A stretch of 26,905 nucleotides of DNA from assembly GCA_910587625.1 (NCBI GenBank), contig CAJUMW010000015.1, forward strand, positions 1 through 26,905, in the 5' to 3' direction. Numbering within the stretch: the stretch's first letter is position 1; each line of letters starts with the position of its first letter. Positions 6,846 through 15,225 of the stretch are shown here, in pieces. A program made the position numbers and the translations under genes. A model generated the notes under the pieces. It saw only the letters and a list, made by a program, of their open reading frames with translations. It was not told the origin of the DNA and did not search any database. Source of the DNA: an uncultured Christensenellaceae bacterium. GTDB taxonomy: Bacteria; Bacillota; Clostridia; Christensenellales; Borkfalkiaceae.

Positions 6846-9599
6846 TTACTTATTGGGTCCGACGTGCACTTTATACCAGCAAGCTTTCAACCACTCGTTA
6901 TTGTCGTCCGTGTTAACCTGCTTTTGGTAAACAAGTCTTAAAATTATCTGAAGTTCAAAGTTTACTTCAAGCATACCGTACAAGTCACCCTCGTTTTTCT
7001 TTGACTCTTCAAGGTATTTCTTCATATCGTCGGTAAAATCTCTTCCGTAGTAGGTTACGCCGTCTACGGTTACGCTAACTGATGAAGGTACGTTGAACGC
7101 GCCCTTGGGAACTTTGGAGTTGTTTTCATCAAGCAAGTCGTCGATAGCGTATGTGAACATTCTTGAAGGAGAAATAAAGTCACAGTAAATCTTGCTACCT
7201 GTTGTTGCATCGTAGAATACGTCGTCTGTTTTGTTATATTTGGGGTCTACATAAATTTTCAGAACGAGCTTATTATTAATCTGAGTGTAGAAGCCGCTTG
7301 TAGCTGTGGTAAGATACTCAAATTCATCTCCGATGCGGTCTATTCTAAACTTCAATGTACCCAGGTCCTCAACAACTCTGAAAGCAACTTGTATATAATA
7401 AGTCTTTCCTGCTTCGAGATACTCGTACATGCAGAAGTTTTGTATCGTTTCAGAGGTTATTTGTCCCTCAACGTCTCTCGGGAAGTCGTCATAACCAGAG
7501 GTGTTTAACGGCTTGGTTGCAGTAGGGTTTGTTTCAAGACTTCTGTCGTATAACCAAGCTTCGGTACCGACTTTGTTTATGCCCTGAATTTTATATGCGC
7601 CGGAAGTTTCGGGTATAAATTTAAATATTTTACCGCGAGGCACATACATTTTTTCAAATTCCACTTGGTTGAGTTTTCCGTCATTGGGAACGCCTGTTGT
7701 TTCTATAGCGTCATAAGCCGAGAAGTATGCAAGTCCTTCAACTGTATTGCCGAGGCTTTCGCCCTTGCCGTAATGTTTAAAGAACGAACAGAATTCCAGC
7801 CAACCGTTTGTCGAGTAGTGGGAGTCTGTGGGGCTGTTTTCGCTGTTGTACAGCGCCGTAAGCGCTTGTTTTAAATCATCTCTTACAGGTACATACTTGT
7901 CGTGACTCGAGTTTGAAGAGTAGGAGACATATGCGCTGAATATAGGGTAATAATCTCTGTTGTTGAAAATACAGTTGTTTTTAGAGATATAGGTATTGTA
8001 TAACGTATTTCCTGCTTCTGTAAAGTAAGGCGCCGTTGTACTCAGCGAAATATAGAGGTAGGGGTCTACGCCTTTATACGCTTCGTCTTTTACACGGTAA
8101 TAGCCGTTTTCATCTTTATAAACATCGGCGTAAACGTCAAATCCGCCCGTCTCGTAGTTGCGCCCTCTTGCCGCAAAGTAATGCATATTTATTTCTTCGT
8201 TATCGAGTACGCTCAAGTCCTCGAGGCGCAAATTTTTAATATACGCAGTGTCTTCAACATTGCTTGCCTGAGTTTGATTTGAATTCTTTATATAAACGAA
8301 GGCAATTTCATAGCTGCCGGCTTCAAGCGGAATGTAGGCATAGCCCTTTTTCCAATCGGAAGCGTCATAAGTTGCCATGGTGGTGCGACCAAGTCCCTCT
8401 CTCGCGTCAACCAACACGCTGAAAAGGTCGGTTGCGTTTACGCCTGCGTGCTTATACTCGAATGTGAGTACTTTGTCCTCGTCGAGGTCAAGTCTTGCAT
8501 AAATTATCGAAGAAGTCTTGCGGTGTCCTTTGCTGGTTGCAAATATCGATTGACCGTCGTCTGCAAGCTGCCAAGGCCAAGCCGCAGGGCTGTTGTCTGC
8601 CGAGAACTGTATGTTCTTTCCCGTTTTGTTGATTCTTTGGTCTATTTCCAAGGGATTGGACATTGTTACGCCGAAAGCATCGGGCATATCTGGAACAAAG
8701 TTTGAATCTTCGTCTTCATTTTTATCAAAATTAATGTTGTCGGGGATATAGTCGTCGCTTGAATAATATTCAAAAATATCTTTCCACATTTCGGGGTCTT
8801 CGCGGTCGTCTACAATCGGGTCGATTTGTCTGACAATAATGCCGTACCTGTCAACGATATAGGTTTCGGGCCAACCTGCAAAGTTAAACATTGCAGAAGT
8901 GAGGTTTGCTGTATCCATACCCATATCGAATGTATATTTGTTCGAACTTACAAACGTAGCGACTGCCGCGTCGTTATCGCGGTTACCGGGATCGTCTATA
9001 GCCAAAATACTTACTTTGTCTGAATATTCTTCATAAGCCTTCTGCATTGCGGGGAACTCTTTAAGGCAGAAAGAGCAAGTAGTGTACCAAAAGTTTAAAA
9101 GCACAACCTTTTTTTCTTTAAGTACGTCGTAAAGCTTAACGTCCGTTTTTTGTTCTACCGTGTTTGCGTTGGTATTATAATTAAACGTTGTTCTAAGTGT
9201 AAAGTTATGAATAATGTTGCCGAGGCTGTACTTATTTCCGCTCGGCATTTCCTCTTCTATTACGAAGGAGGGAACGTTTAATGTAATCTCAGGGCTGGAG
9301 TCAACCTTTAAAGTTAATTCCGACTTTGTATAGCCTTTGGGCAGATTTGCAAGCTTTACATTGTATTCACCGCTGTCAAGGTCAAGGTTAATTTTACCCT
9401 CGTCGTCGGTGGTGCCGCTGTAAAGCCTGTTGTTGCTCTTGTAAATTTCAACAGCAACGTTCGAAAGTCCGTAATTTGCCATGTTTGCAATTTTCAAAGT
9501 TCTGTTGCCGCTGTTTACGCACGCCGCCAACGGAACTATTACCGTCGCGCATATCAACGTTGCAACCAATACGGCAACTGTGGATAAAATTCTTTTCAT
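6846..9599 (-). CDS. Large TlpA-domain surface lipoprotein
   Basis: This 917-residue protein carries a lipoprotein signal peptide with lipobox LAAC (Cys27). Domains in order: a prealbumin/SpaA-like beta module (about 33-105) with a DDEGKINLDLDSGEY strand; an AhpC/TlpA-like thioredoxin domain (about 125-280) with active site CSFC (Cys175, Cys178) in the context LLNFWYTTCSFC and a GWP cis-proline (244); a jelly-roll-like module (about 330-470); and a region like a pre-peptidase C-terminal domain near 660-780. It should act as a membrane-anchored thiol-disulfide enzyme outside the cell. It is first in the minus-strand pair, with AAGGAG five bases before the ATG. It converges on a membrane polyferredoxin-thioredoxin gene, a natural candidate for its electron donor. 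CSFC instead of CGPC may shift its redox potential. Confidence 0.85.
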   Translation of the reverse strand: MKRILSTVAVLVATLICATVIVPLAACVNSGNRTLKIANMANYGLSNVAVEIYKSNNRLYSGTTDDEGKINLDLDSGEYNVKLANLPKGYTKSELTLKVDSSPEITLNVPSFVIEEEMPSGNKYSLGNIIHNFTLRTTFNYNTNANTVEQKTDVKLYDVLKEKKVVLLNFWYTTCSFCLKEFPAMQKAYEEYSDKVSILAIDDPGNRDNDAAVATFVSSNKYTFDMGMDTANLTSAMFNFAGWPETYIVDRYGIIVRQIDPIVDDREDPEMWKDIFEYYSSDDYIPDNINFDKNEDEDSNFVPDMPDAFGVTMSNPLEIDQRINKTGKNIQFSADNSPAAWPWQLADDGQSIFATSKGHRKTSSIIYARLDLDEDKVLTFEYKHAGVNATDLFSVLVDAREGLGRTTMATYDASDWKKGYAYIPLEAGSYEIAFVYIKNSNQTQASNVEDTAYIKNLRLEDLSVLDNEEINMHYFAARGRNYETGGFDVYADVYKDENGYYRVKDEAYKGVDPYLYISLSTTAPYFTEAGNTLYNTYISKNNCIFNNRDYYPIFSAYVSYSSNSSHDKYVPVRDDLKQALTALYNSENSPTDSHYSTNGWLEFCSFFKHYGKGESLGNTVEGLAYFSAYDAIETTGVPNDGKLNQVEFEKMYVPRGKIFKFIPETSGAYKIQGINKVGTEAWLYDRSLETNPTATKPLNTSGYDDFPRDVEGQITSETIQNFCMYEYLEAGKTYYIQVAFRVVEDLGTLKFRIDRIGDEFEYLTTATSGFYTQINNKLVLKIYVDPKYNKTDDVFYDATTGSKIYCDFISPSRMFTYAIDDLLDENNSKVPKGAFNVPSSVSVTVDGVTYYGRDFTDDMKKYLEESKKNEGDLYGMLEVNFELQIILRLVYQKQVNTDDNNEWLKACWYKVHVGPNK

Positions 9600-9638
9600 A
9601 TATGCTCCTTTTGGATAAAATTCAAATTTGCTTATTCT

Positions 9639-9667
9639 ATTATATATATTTACATGTAAAATTGCAA
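9639..9667 (-). promoter_or_regulatory. Promoter for the lipoprotein pair
   Basis: On the minus strand TTGCAA (9662-9667), a 17-base spacer and TATAAT (9639-9644) precede the ribosome binding site of the 917-residue lipoprotein. It is divergent from the ABC exporter promoter at 9814. The roughly 280 bases between the two start codons are very AT-rich and hold no other gene I can support. Confidence 0.6.
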
Positions 9668-9813
9668 GAAAAATGTTGTGATTATTGAGTGAAAATTTAT
9701 AAATTTACGAAAAATATTGTATATTTATATTATAAATGATATTTTATGCAAAAATTAATCATATACAGTGAAAATTGTGAATTGAAATTTCATTATATTT
9801 TAACTGTTAAAAT

Positions 9814-9843
9814 TTGACATCCGTATAAAATTTTTATTATAAT
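9814..9843 (+). promoter_or_regulatory. Promoter for the ABC exporter operon
   Basis: A perfect TTGACA (9814-9819) and a perfect TATAAT (9838-9843) are 18 bases apart. Predicted start near 9850. The leader contains GGAGG at 9861-9865, which is 16 bases from the ATG at 9882 and thus unusually far; a weaker AGG at 9877-9879 lies close, and an in-frame TAG at 9876-9878 excludes an earlier start. Confidence 0.75.
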
Positions 9844-9881
9844 AAGTAGTATCAATTTGAGGAGGACGGTATATATAGGTT

Positions 9882-11663
9882 ATGATTAAAACGTTGTTAA
9901 AAAGTGTAAGGGATTATAAAGTTCCGTCCATACTTTGCCCTATCGTTATGGTGGGAGAAGCCGCTATGGAAATTGTAATTCCGTACCTTATGACATTCAT
10001 TATAGGGGAATTGCAAAACCTATCCGAAATAGTCGATTATACGGTTAATTACAATAAAATAATAATTTGCTCGGTATTAATGGTAGTATGCGCACTGTTT
10101 GCACTATTTTGCGGAGTTTGGGGCGGAAAGCTTGCCGCAAGGGCAAGTTGCGGCTTCGCGCACAATTTAAGGGAGGACATGTACGATAAAATTCAAAAAT
10201 ACTCCTTTGAAAATATCGATAAGTTTTCAACCGCAAGCTTGATTACGCGCGTTACGACTGACGTGTCCAACGTGCAAATGGCTTACCAAATGTGCATTAG
10301 AATGCTTGTCCGCGCGCCGATACTATTTATTTCTTCGATAATAATGACGTGCATAATAGAGCCTACTATGGCGCTTATATTTGTCGGCGCGGCTGTAATA
10401 CTCGGGCTTATAGTTTTTGTCTGTATGTTCAAAGTCATTCCGTATTTCAAAAAAATGTTTGAAAAATACGACAACTTAAATGCTGTCGTGCAGGAAGACC
10501 TTACTGCTATCCGCGTTGTAAAATCCTATGTAAGGGAAGAGCGCGAAATCCAAAAGATGCGCAACGCAACGGCAGAAGTCTACAAGTACTCTGTTAAAGC
10601 GGAAAAAATTCTCACATTTTTGACGCCCTGCGTAAGTCTTGTAATGTATGCGACTATAATAGTAATTTTTACGTTAGGCTCTAATATGGCGGTAGGCAAT
10701 ATTGCGGGCAACGTCGGCGCGGCAGATTTGCAGACGCTGAATATATATGCAATGCAGATACTTTCCGGTGTAATGATGGTTGCTATGTGTCTTAACTTTA
10801 TCTCTCTTTCACGCGGTTCTATGGAACGTATTTGCGAGGTTTTAGGGGAAGAGCCGACTATTTCCAAGCCCGAAAACCCCGTATATGAGGTAAAAGACGG
10901 TTCGATTGAGTTTGAAAACGTCACTTTTGCATATTCAAGCAAAGCCGAAGAAAACGTACTTGAAAATATAAACCTTTCGATAAAGTCGGGTGAAACAGTG
11001 GGAATAATAGGCGCGACAGGTTCGGGTAAAACTTCGCTTGTTTCGCTAATACCGAGGCTTTACGACGTTTCCGACGGGTGTGTTAAGGTGGGCGGCGTGG
11101 ACGTAAGACGTTACGATGCCGAAACTTTGAGAAATAAAGTTGCTATGGTTCTGCAAAAAAACGTGCTTTTTTCGGGAACTGTTGCCGAAAATCTGCGTTG
11201 GGGCGATGAAAACGCCACCGATGAAGAGTTGCGCTTTGCCGCGCGTCAGGCTTGTGCGGAAGAATTTATCGACGCACTGCCCGGCGGCTACGACTATGAC
11301 TTGGGGCAGGGCGGTGTTAACGTGTCGGGCGGACAAAAGCAGAGGCTGTGTATTGCTCGTGCGCTTCTCAAAAAACCCAATGTTATTATTTTTGACGATT
11401 CTACTTCGGCGGTCGACACAAAGACGGACGCAACTATCAGGGAGTCGCTTGCAAAATTTGCCCCCGAAACCACAAAAATTATAATAGCTCAGCGCATAGC
11501 TTCCGTACAGGATGCGGATAAAATTATAGTGCTTGACGACGGTAAAATTTCCGCTGTCGGAAATCATTCCGAATTGTTGAATAACAACGAAATTTACAGG
11601 GATATTTACGACTCGCAAATAGGCGGTAAAGAAAATAGCACGGGAGGCGGAGCAAATGAGTAA
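9882..11663 (+). CDS. Heterodimeric ABC exporter, subunit with degenerate ATPase site
   Basis: This 593-residue protein is a fused permease/ATPase of the BmrC/LmrC type: six membrane helices (about 15-310) and a nucleotide-binding domain (about 340-580). Walker A is GATGSGKTS (377-385), the Q-loop is Gln425 and the signature is VSGGQ (481-485). The Walker B region reads VIIFDDS, so Asp506 replaces the catalytic Glu, and the switch histidine is replaced by Gln537 in IIAQR. These changes are typical of the subunit that forms the non-hydrolysing site in a heterodimer. The next gene, which overlaps it by 8 bases, provides the canonical residues. The substrate cannot be told; drugs, lipids or peptides are all seen in this family. 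Confidence 0.9.
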   Translation: MIKTLLKSVRDYKVPSILCPIVMVGEAAMEIVIPYLMTFIIGELQNLSEIVDYTVNYNKIIICSVLMVVCALFALFCGVWGGKLAARASCGFAHNLREDMYDKIQKYSFENIDKFSTASLITRVTTDVSNVQMAYQMCIRMLVRAPILFISSIIMTCIIEPTMALIFVGAAVILGLIVFVCMFKVIPYFKKMFEKYDNLNAVVQEDLTAIRVVKSYVREEREIQKMRNATAEVYKYSVKAEKILTFLTPCVSLVMYATIIVIFTLGSNMAVGNIAGNVGAADLQTLNIYAMQILSGVMMVAMCLNFISLSRGSMERICEVLGEEPTISKPENPVYEVKDGSIEFENVTFAYSSKAEENVLENINLSIKSGETVGIIGATGSGKTSLVSLIPRLYDVSDGCVKVGGVDVRRYDAETLRNKVAMVLQKNVLFSGTVAENLRWGDENATDEELRFAARQACAEEFIDALPGGYDYDLGQGGVNVSGGQKQRLCIARALLKKPNVIIFDDSTSAVDTKTDATIRESLAKFAPETTKIIIAQRIASVQDADKIIVLDDGKISAVGNHSELLNNNEIYRDIYDSQIGGKENSTGGGANE

Positions 11664-13575
11664 AAAACAGAAAAAGCCTTCAAGCGGCAATAACAGGTTC
11701 GAAAAAATGGGCAAGGGTGCAAAGACCCCTATGAAGACCTTGGGGCGGCTGCTCGGTTACACCTTTTCAAGAAACAAATTAGCCTCGGCGTTTGTGGTTT
11801 TGTTTGTATTGCTTTCGGCTGGCACAAGCTCGATAGGCGCGGCGTTTTTTGCTCCTATCATTAAAGAGCTTATGAGCGGTGTTCCCAACGGAATGTGGCC
11901 CGTTTACCAAAATATTATAATAATAGGCTGCGTCTACTTCGTTGGCGCACTGTCGGCTTTTGCGTATAACAGAATAATGATGTACGTCGCTCAGGGTACA
12001 ATAAAGAAAATGCGCGACGAGATGTTTGCAAAGATGCAAACTTTGCCTTTGCAGTACTTCGATACGCATACTCACGGCGATCTTATGAGCCTTTATACAA
12101 ACGATATCGACACTATGCGTCAGCTTTTGTCGCAGACTATACCTCAGCTTATATCCTCGACGTTGACTATTATTTTTATATTTACTTTAATGGTTTCGTA
12201 CAGCTTCGTACTTACCTGCGTAATCATAATAATGCTTTTCATTATGGTATTAAGTATAAAAAATATAGGAAGCCGCTCGGCAAAATATTTCCTCAAACAG
12301 CAGGTTGCAATTGGTAAGCTCAACGGCTTTGTAGAGGAAATGACGGAAGGGCAAAAGGTAATAAAGGTATTTTGTCACGAGGACGAGGCTCGCGCTCAAT
12401 TCAAGCAGCTCAACGACGAGTTGAACGATACGGGCTATAAAGCCAACGCTTCGGCATTTGTTTTGGGGCCTTTAAACAACAATCTCGGTTACCTTCAATA
12501 TGTGCTTGTCGCGGTGGTGGGCTTTGTCATAATGATAACGGGCAATTCACAATGGTTGCTTTCCGGTTATCTTGCAAACAGCGGCTATGAAATTGCCACT
12601 TGCGCAGGAATGCTCGTATCATTCCTAGCGTTTTCAAGGCAGTTCAATATGCCCATTCAACAGGTCACGCAGCAGTTTAACTCAATAGTTATGGCGCTTG
12701 CCGGCGCCGAAAGAATATTCGAAATGGTCGACACTCAGTCAGAGGATAAGGGCGGAGAAATAACGCTTACTTTCGGCGAACACGAACAAGGAAAGTGGGC
12801 TTGGAAAAAGCCCACTCAAAACGGCGCGGAATACGTTCCGCTTATGGGCGATATACGCTTTGAAAACGTTGTTTTCGGCTATACGTCCGAAAAAGTCATT
12901 TTAAAGAATATCAACCTTTATGCCAAACCCGGTCAAAAAATTGCCTTTGTCGGTTCAACGGGAGCAGGCAAGACAACAATAACAAACCTTATAAACAGAT
13001 TTTACGATATTCAGTCGGGTACGATAACATATGACGGCTTGGATATCAAAGCAATAAAGAAAGACGATTTGCGCCGCAGTCTTGGCGTTGTTTTGCAGGA
13101 TACGCATCTTTTTACGGGTACGGTAATGGACAATATCCGCTACGGCAGGCTCGACGCCACCGACGAGGAGTGCATAAATGCGGCTAAACTTGCAAACGCG
13201 CACTCGTTTATAAAACATCTGCCTGAAAAGTACAATACAATGATAACGGGCGACGGCTCTAACCTTTCACAGGGGCAAAGGCAGTTGCTGGCAATAGCGA
13301 GGGCAATGGTTTCCAAGTGTCCCGTACTAATTCTTGACGAAGCTACTTCTTCAATCGATACCCGAACGGAAAAACTCATCGAAAAGGGTATGGATAAACT
13401 TATGGAAGGCAGAACTGTCTTTGTAATTGCCCATAGGCTTTCAACAGTTCGCAACAGTCACGCTATTATGGTTTTGGAACAGGGAGAAATTATCGAACGC
13501 GGCTCGCACGAGCAACTTATAGAGCAGCAGGGCAAGTATTTTCAGTTATATACGGGCGCGTTCGAGCTTGATTAA
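11656..13575 (+). CDS. Heterodimeric ABC exporter, catalytic subunit
   Basis: This 639-residue protein is the partner of the preceding ABC half. It has a basic N-terminal extension, six membrane helices (about 40-345), a hydrophilic insert (about 363-395) before the ATPase domain, Walker A GSTGAGKTT (433-441), Q-loop Gln481, signature LSQGQ (537-541), Walker B VLILDE with catalytic Glu562 and switch His593. The longer N-terminus and the insert are usual for the BmrD-type subunit. In the dimer this subunit supplies the active Walker B and its LSQGQ signature faces the degenerate site of the partner. A GGGAGG ribosome binding site lies inside the upstream gene and the frames overlap, so production is coupled. 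Confidence 0.9.
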   Translation: MSKKQKKPSSGNNRFEKMGKGAKTPMKTLGRLLGYTFSRNKLASAFVVLFVLLSAGTSSIGAAFFAPIIKELMSGVPNGMWPVYQNIIIIGCVYFVGALSAFAYNRIMMYVAQGTIKKMRDEMFAKMQTLPLQYFDTHTHGDLMSLYTNDIDTMRQLLSQTIPQLISSTLTIIFIFTLMVSYSFVLTCVIIIMLFIMVLSIKNIGSRSAKYFLKQQVAIGKLNGFVEEMTEGQKVIKVFCHEDEARAQFKQLNDELNDTGYKANASAFVLGPLNNNLGYLQYVLVAVVGFVIMITGNSQWLLSGYLANSGYEIATCAGMLVSFLAFSRQFNMPIQQVTQQFNSIVMALAGAERIFEMVDTQSEDKGGEITLTFGEHEQGKWAWKKPTQNGAEYVPLMGDIRFENVVFGYTSEKVILKNINLYAKPGQKIAFVGSTGAGKTTITNLINRFYDIQSGTITYDGLDIKAIKKDDLRRSLGVVLQDTHLFTGTVMDNIRYGRLDATDEECINAAKLANAHSFIKHLPEKYNTMITGDGSNLSQGQRQLLAIARAMVSKCPVLILDEATSSIDTRTEKLIEKGMDKLMEGRTVFVIAHRLSTVRNSHAIMVLEQGEIIERGSHEQLIEQQGKYFQLYTGAFELD

Positions 13576-13580
13576 GGTTT

Positions 13581-14393
13581 ATGAAAAAGTTAACGAAATT
13601 AAGCTTATTGATTTTTATTCCTTTTGGAATCGGGTTGATTTGCGTCTTATGCGGCATTTTTACCGGTAACAAGTTTTTGACTGATATGGGCTTCATTATT
13701 TTGTCCATAGGTGTTCCCGTATGTATATTTGTCTTAGTGGTTGTAGGGCTTATTCTTATGATTACGGGAAGATTGGGCGGCTCGTCATATAAGTCGGAAA
13801 CCCCAAATTCAACGGACTCGGAAGCGTCGTTTGGCAGAAACGAGGAAATAGATGAATTAAACGCCATAAATTCTTCGTACGGCTATGAAAGCAGAATACG
13901 AAGCGGAGAATATCACGCCCGTCACGTTGCTAATAATTATCGGTTTGCAAAGGATAGAGAAAAGATTATCGGTTGGCTGTTTTTCGGTTTTTTAATGACC
14001 GATTTCGCATTGATTGTTGTGTTCGCAATATTGAATATTTTTATCGGCTCAATTGTATGTTTTGCAATATTTGGCGGCACCATTTTAATTTCTCTCATAG
14101 TCAAAATAATTTTGGAACAGTTGTCGCTAAGGGGCGGTAAGCCCAATGCCGACAGTTCAAACGTGCTAAACGGAGTTGTCTTATTTTGCGTATTTTCAAG
14201 CTCTACAAGCACGGGCGGACGCAGACGCTATCACACAACAAGGATAACAGGCGTAAAATACAGGCTTGCAATCGAGGCGGACGGTAAACAATACTTTGCA
14301 TATACAAGAGAATATTTCGAAGAGGGAGAAGCCGTAAGTTTTGTAATTGTAAAAGGTAAACTTGTATCTGTTATAAATAATTGTAAAAATTAA
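13581..14393 (+). CDS. Membrane protein of unknown function in the ABC operon
   Basis: This 270-residue protein starts five bases after the ABC subunit stop, with AAGG as ribosome binding site, so it belongs to that operon. It has two N-terminal membrane helices (about 8-28 and 36-63), a polar loop (64-125) rich in Ser and Glu, a second helix pair (about 130-178), and a C-terminal soluble part (about 215-268) that looks like a small beta domain (VKYRLAIEADGKQYF, then GEAVSFVIVKGKLVSV). I do not recognise a family. It may be an accessory to the exporter or simply co-transcribed. No hairpin terminator follows. Confidence 0.7.
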   Translation: MKKLTKLSLLIFIPFGIGLICVLCGIFTGNKFLTDMGFIILSIGVPVCIFVLVVVGLILMITGRLGGSSYKSETPNSTDSEASFGRNEEIDELNAINSSYGYESRIRSGEYHARHVANNYRFAKDREKIIGWLFFGFLMTDFALIVVFAILNIFIGSIVCFAIFGGTILISLIVKIILEQLSLRGGKPNADSSNVLNGVVLFCVFSSSTSTGGRRRYHTTRITGVKYRLAIEADGKQYFAYTREYFEEGEAVSFVIVKGKLVSVINNCKN

Positions 14394-14405
14394 AAAATTT
14401 GTCGA

Positions 14406-14454
14406 ATAGTACAAACTGTCAAAAACATATGCTATCAAGAGGTGACGGCATATG
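14406..14454 (+). promoter_or_regulatory. Possible sporulation promoter and start-codon hairpin for sigK
   Basis: ATA (14406-14408), 17 bases, then CATATGCTA (14426-14434) fits the sigma-E/sigma-K -10 pattern CATANNNTA and the sigma-E -35. The same bases can form a hairpin: ACATATGC (14425-14432) pairs with GCATATGT (14448-14455), placing the AGAGGTGA ribosome binding site in the loop and the ATG at 14452 in the stem. If the promoter is used, the RNA would start near 14441 and would not contain the upstream arm, so hairpin and promoter readings are alternatives; the hairpin would act only on read-through RNA from the ABC operon. Confidence 0.4.
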
Positions 14455-15156
14455 TTTTTTGATTTTTTAAATGTTCTTTTAACTAAAATTTTCTTTTTTA
14501 CGGGGCTCATTCAAAATAAGGGAACTTTTCCGAAGCCGCTTTCATCCGAGGACGAAAAAAAGTATTTGGAGCTTGCCCGCTCGGGCAATAAAGAGGCAAA
14601 GGAAATTTTAATAAAGCACAATATGCGCCTTGTTGCGCACATTGTCAAAAAATATTCTGGCGCGGCGGAAACCGACGACTTACTGTCGGTCGGTTCTATA
14701 GGGCTTATAAAGGCTATAAATACATATAAAGACGGCAAGGGTACTCAGCTTGCAACTTATACTGCGCGCTGCATTGAAAACGAAATTTTAATGCTGCTTC
14801 GTTCGGGCAAAAAGCATAAAAACACAGTTTCATTGACAGACCCTGTCGGTACCGATAAAGACGGAAATGAGCTTACCTTAATGGATTTGCTGTCCGAAAA
14901 GGAAGAAAATGTGTTTTCGCAGGTAGAAAAAAGCATTCAGCGCGAAAAATTTGTCGCTAAACTCAAAGACTTTTTGAACATGCGCGAGTTTACCATTCTA
15001 TCGATGCGTTACGGCTTAGAGGACGGCGTGGCAATGCCTCAGCGCGAGGTCGCGAAAAAATTGGGGATATCGCGCTCGTACATATCCAGAATAGAAAAAC
15101 GCGCTATAGAAAAAGCAAGGGAAAATTTACACAAGGACGACTTTTTTACAGATTAA
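14452..15156 (+). CDS. sigK: Pro-sigma-K, late mother-cell sporulation sigma factor
   Basis: This 234-residue sigma-70 family protein matches SigK: PLSSEDEKKYLELARSGN, RLVAHIVKKYSG, then region 2 with LLSVGSIGLIKAIN and ATYTARCIENEILM, and a C-terminal region 4 with helix-turn-helix REVAKKLGISRSYISRIEKRA (about 198-218). SigK directs late mother-cell genes such as coat proteins. The N-terminal 20 residues are hydrophobic and correspond to the pro-sequence that keeps SigK inactive at the membrane until proteolysis by SpoIVFB. The gene is continuous, without a skin-type prophage interruption around the ARCIENEI region. It is flanked by unrelated operons. SigE/SigF/SigG are less likely given the pro-sequence and these motifs. 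Confidence 0.85.
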   Translation: MFFDFLNVLLTKIFFFTGLIQNKGTFPKPLSSEDEKKYLELARSGNKEAKEILIKHNMRLVAHIVKKYSGAAETDDLLSVGSIGLIKAINTYKDGKGTQLATYTARCIENEILMLLRSGKKHKNTVSLTDPVGTDKDGNELTLMDLLSEKEENVFSQVEKSIQREKFVAKLKDFLNMREFTILSMRYGLEDGVAMPQREVAKKLGISRSYISRIEKRAIEKARENLHKDDFFTD

Positions 15157-15167
15157 CATATATTTAA

Positions 15168-15196
15168 TTGCAAAATATCCGTAAGTTTGCTATAAT
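15168..15196 (+). promoter_or_regulatory. Promoter of the tyrS operon
   Basis: TTGCAA (15168-15173), 17 bases, perfect TATAAT (15191-15196). The predicted start is near 15203, only some 23 bases before the ATG, and AAGGAG lies just upstream of it. The leader is therefore far too short for a T-box, the usual control of tyrosyl-tRNA synthetase genes in this phylum. Confidence 0.75.
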
Positions 15197-15225
15197 AAAC
15201 GGGAAAATTCGTCAAGGAGCAAGTT

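Noticed and set aside
10045..13454. Open frames on the minus strand opposite the ABC genes
   Set aside because: They lack ribosome binding sites and recognisable motifs and mirror the codon pattern of the real genes.
14452..15156. Skin-type prophage interruption of sigK
   Set aside because: The frame is continuous through the usual insertion region.
15157..15225. T-box leader for tyrS
   Set aside because: The whole gap is 69 bases and the promoter inside it leaves a leader of about 23 bases, too short for a T-box.
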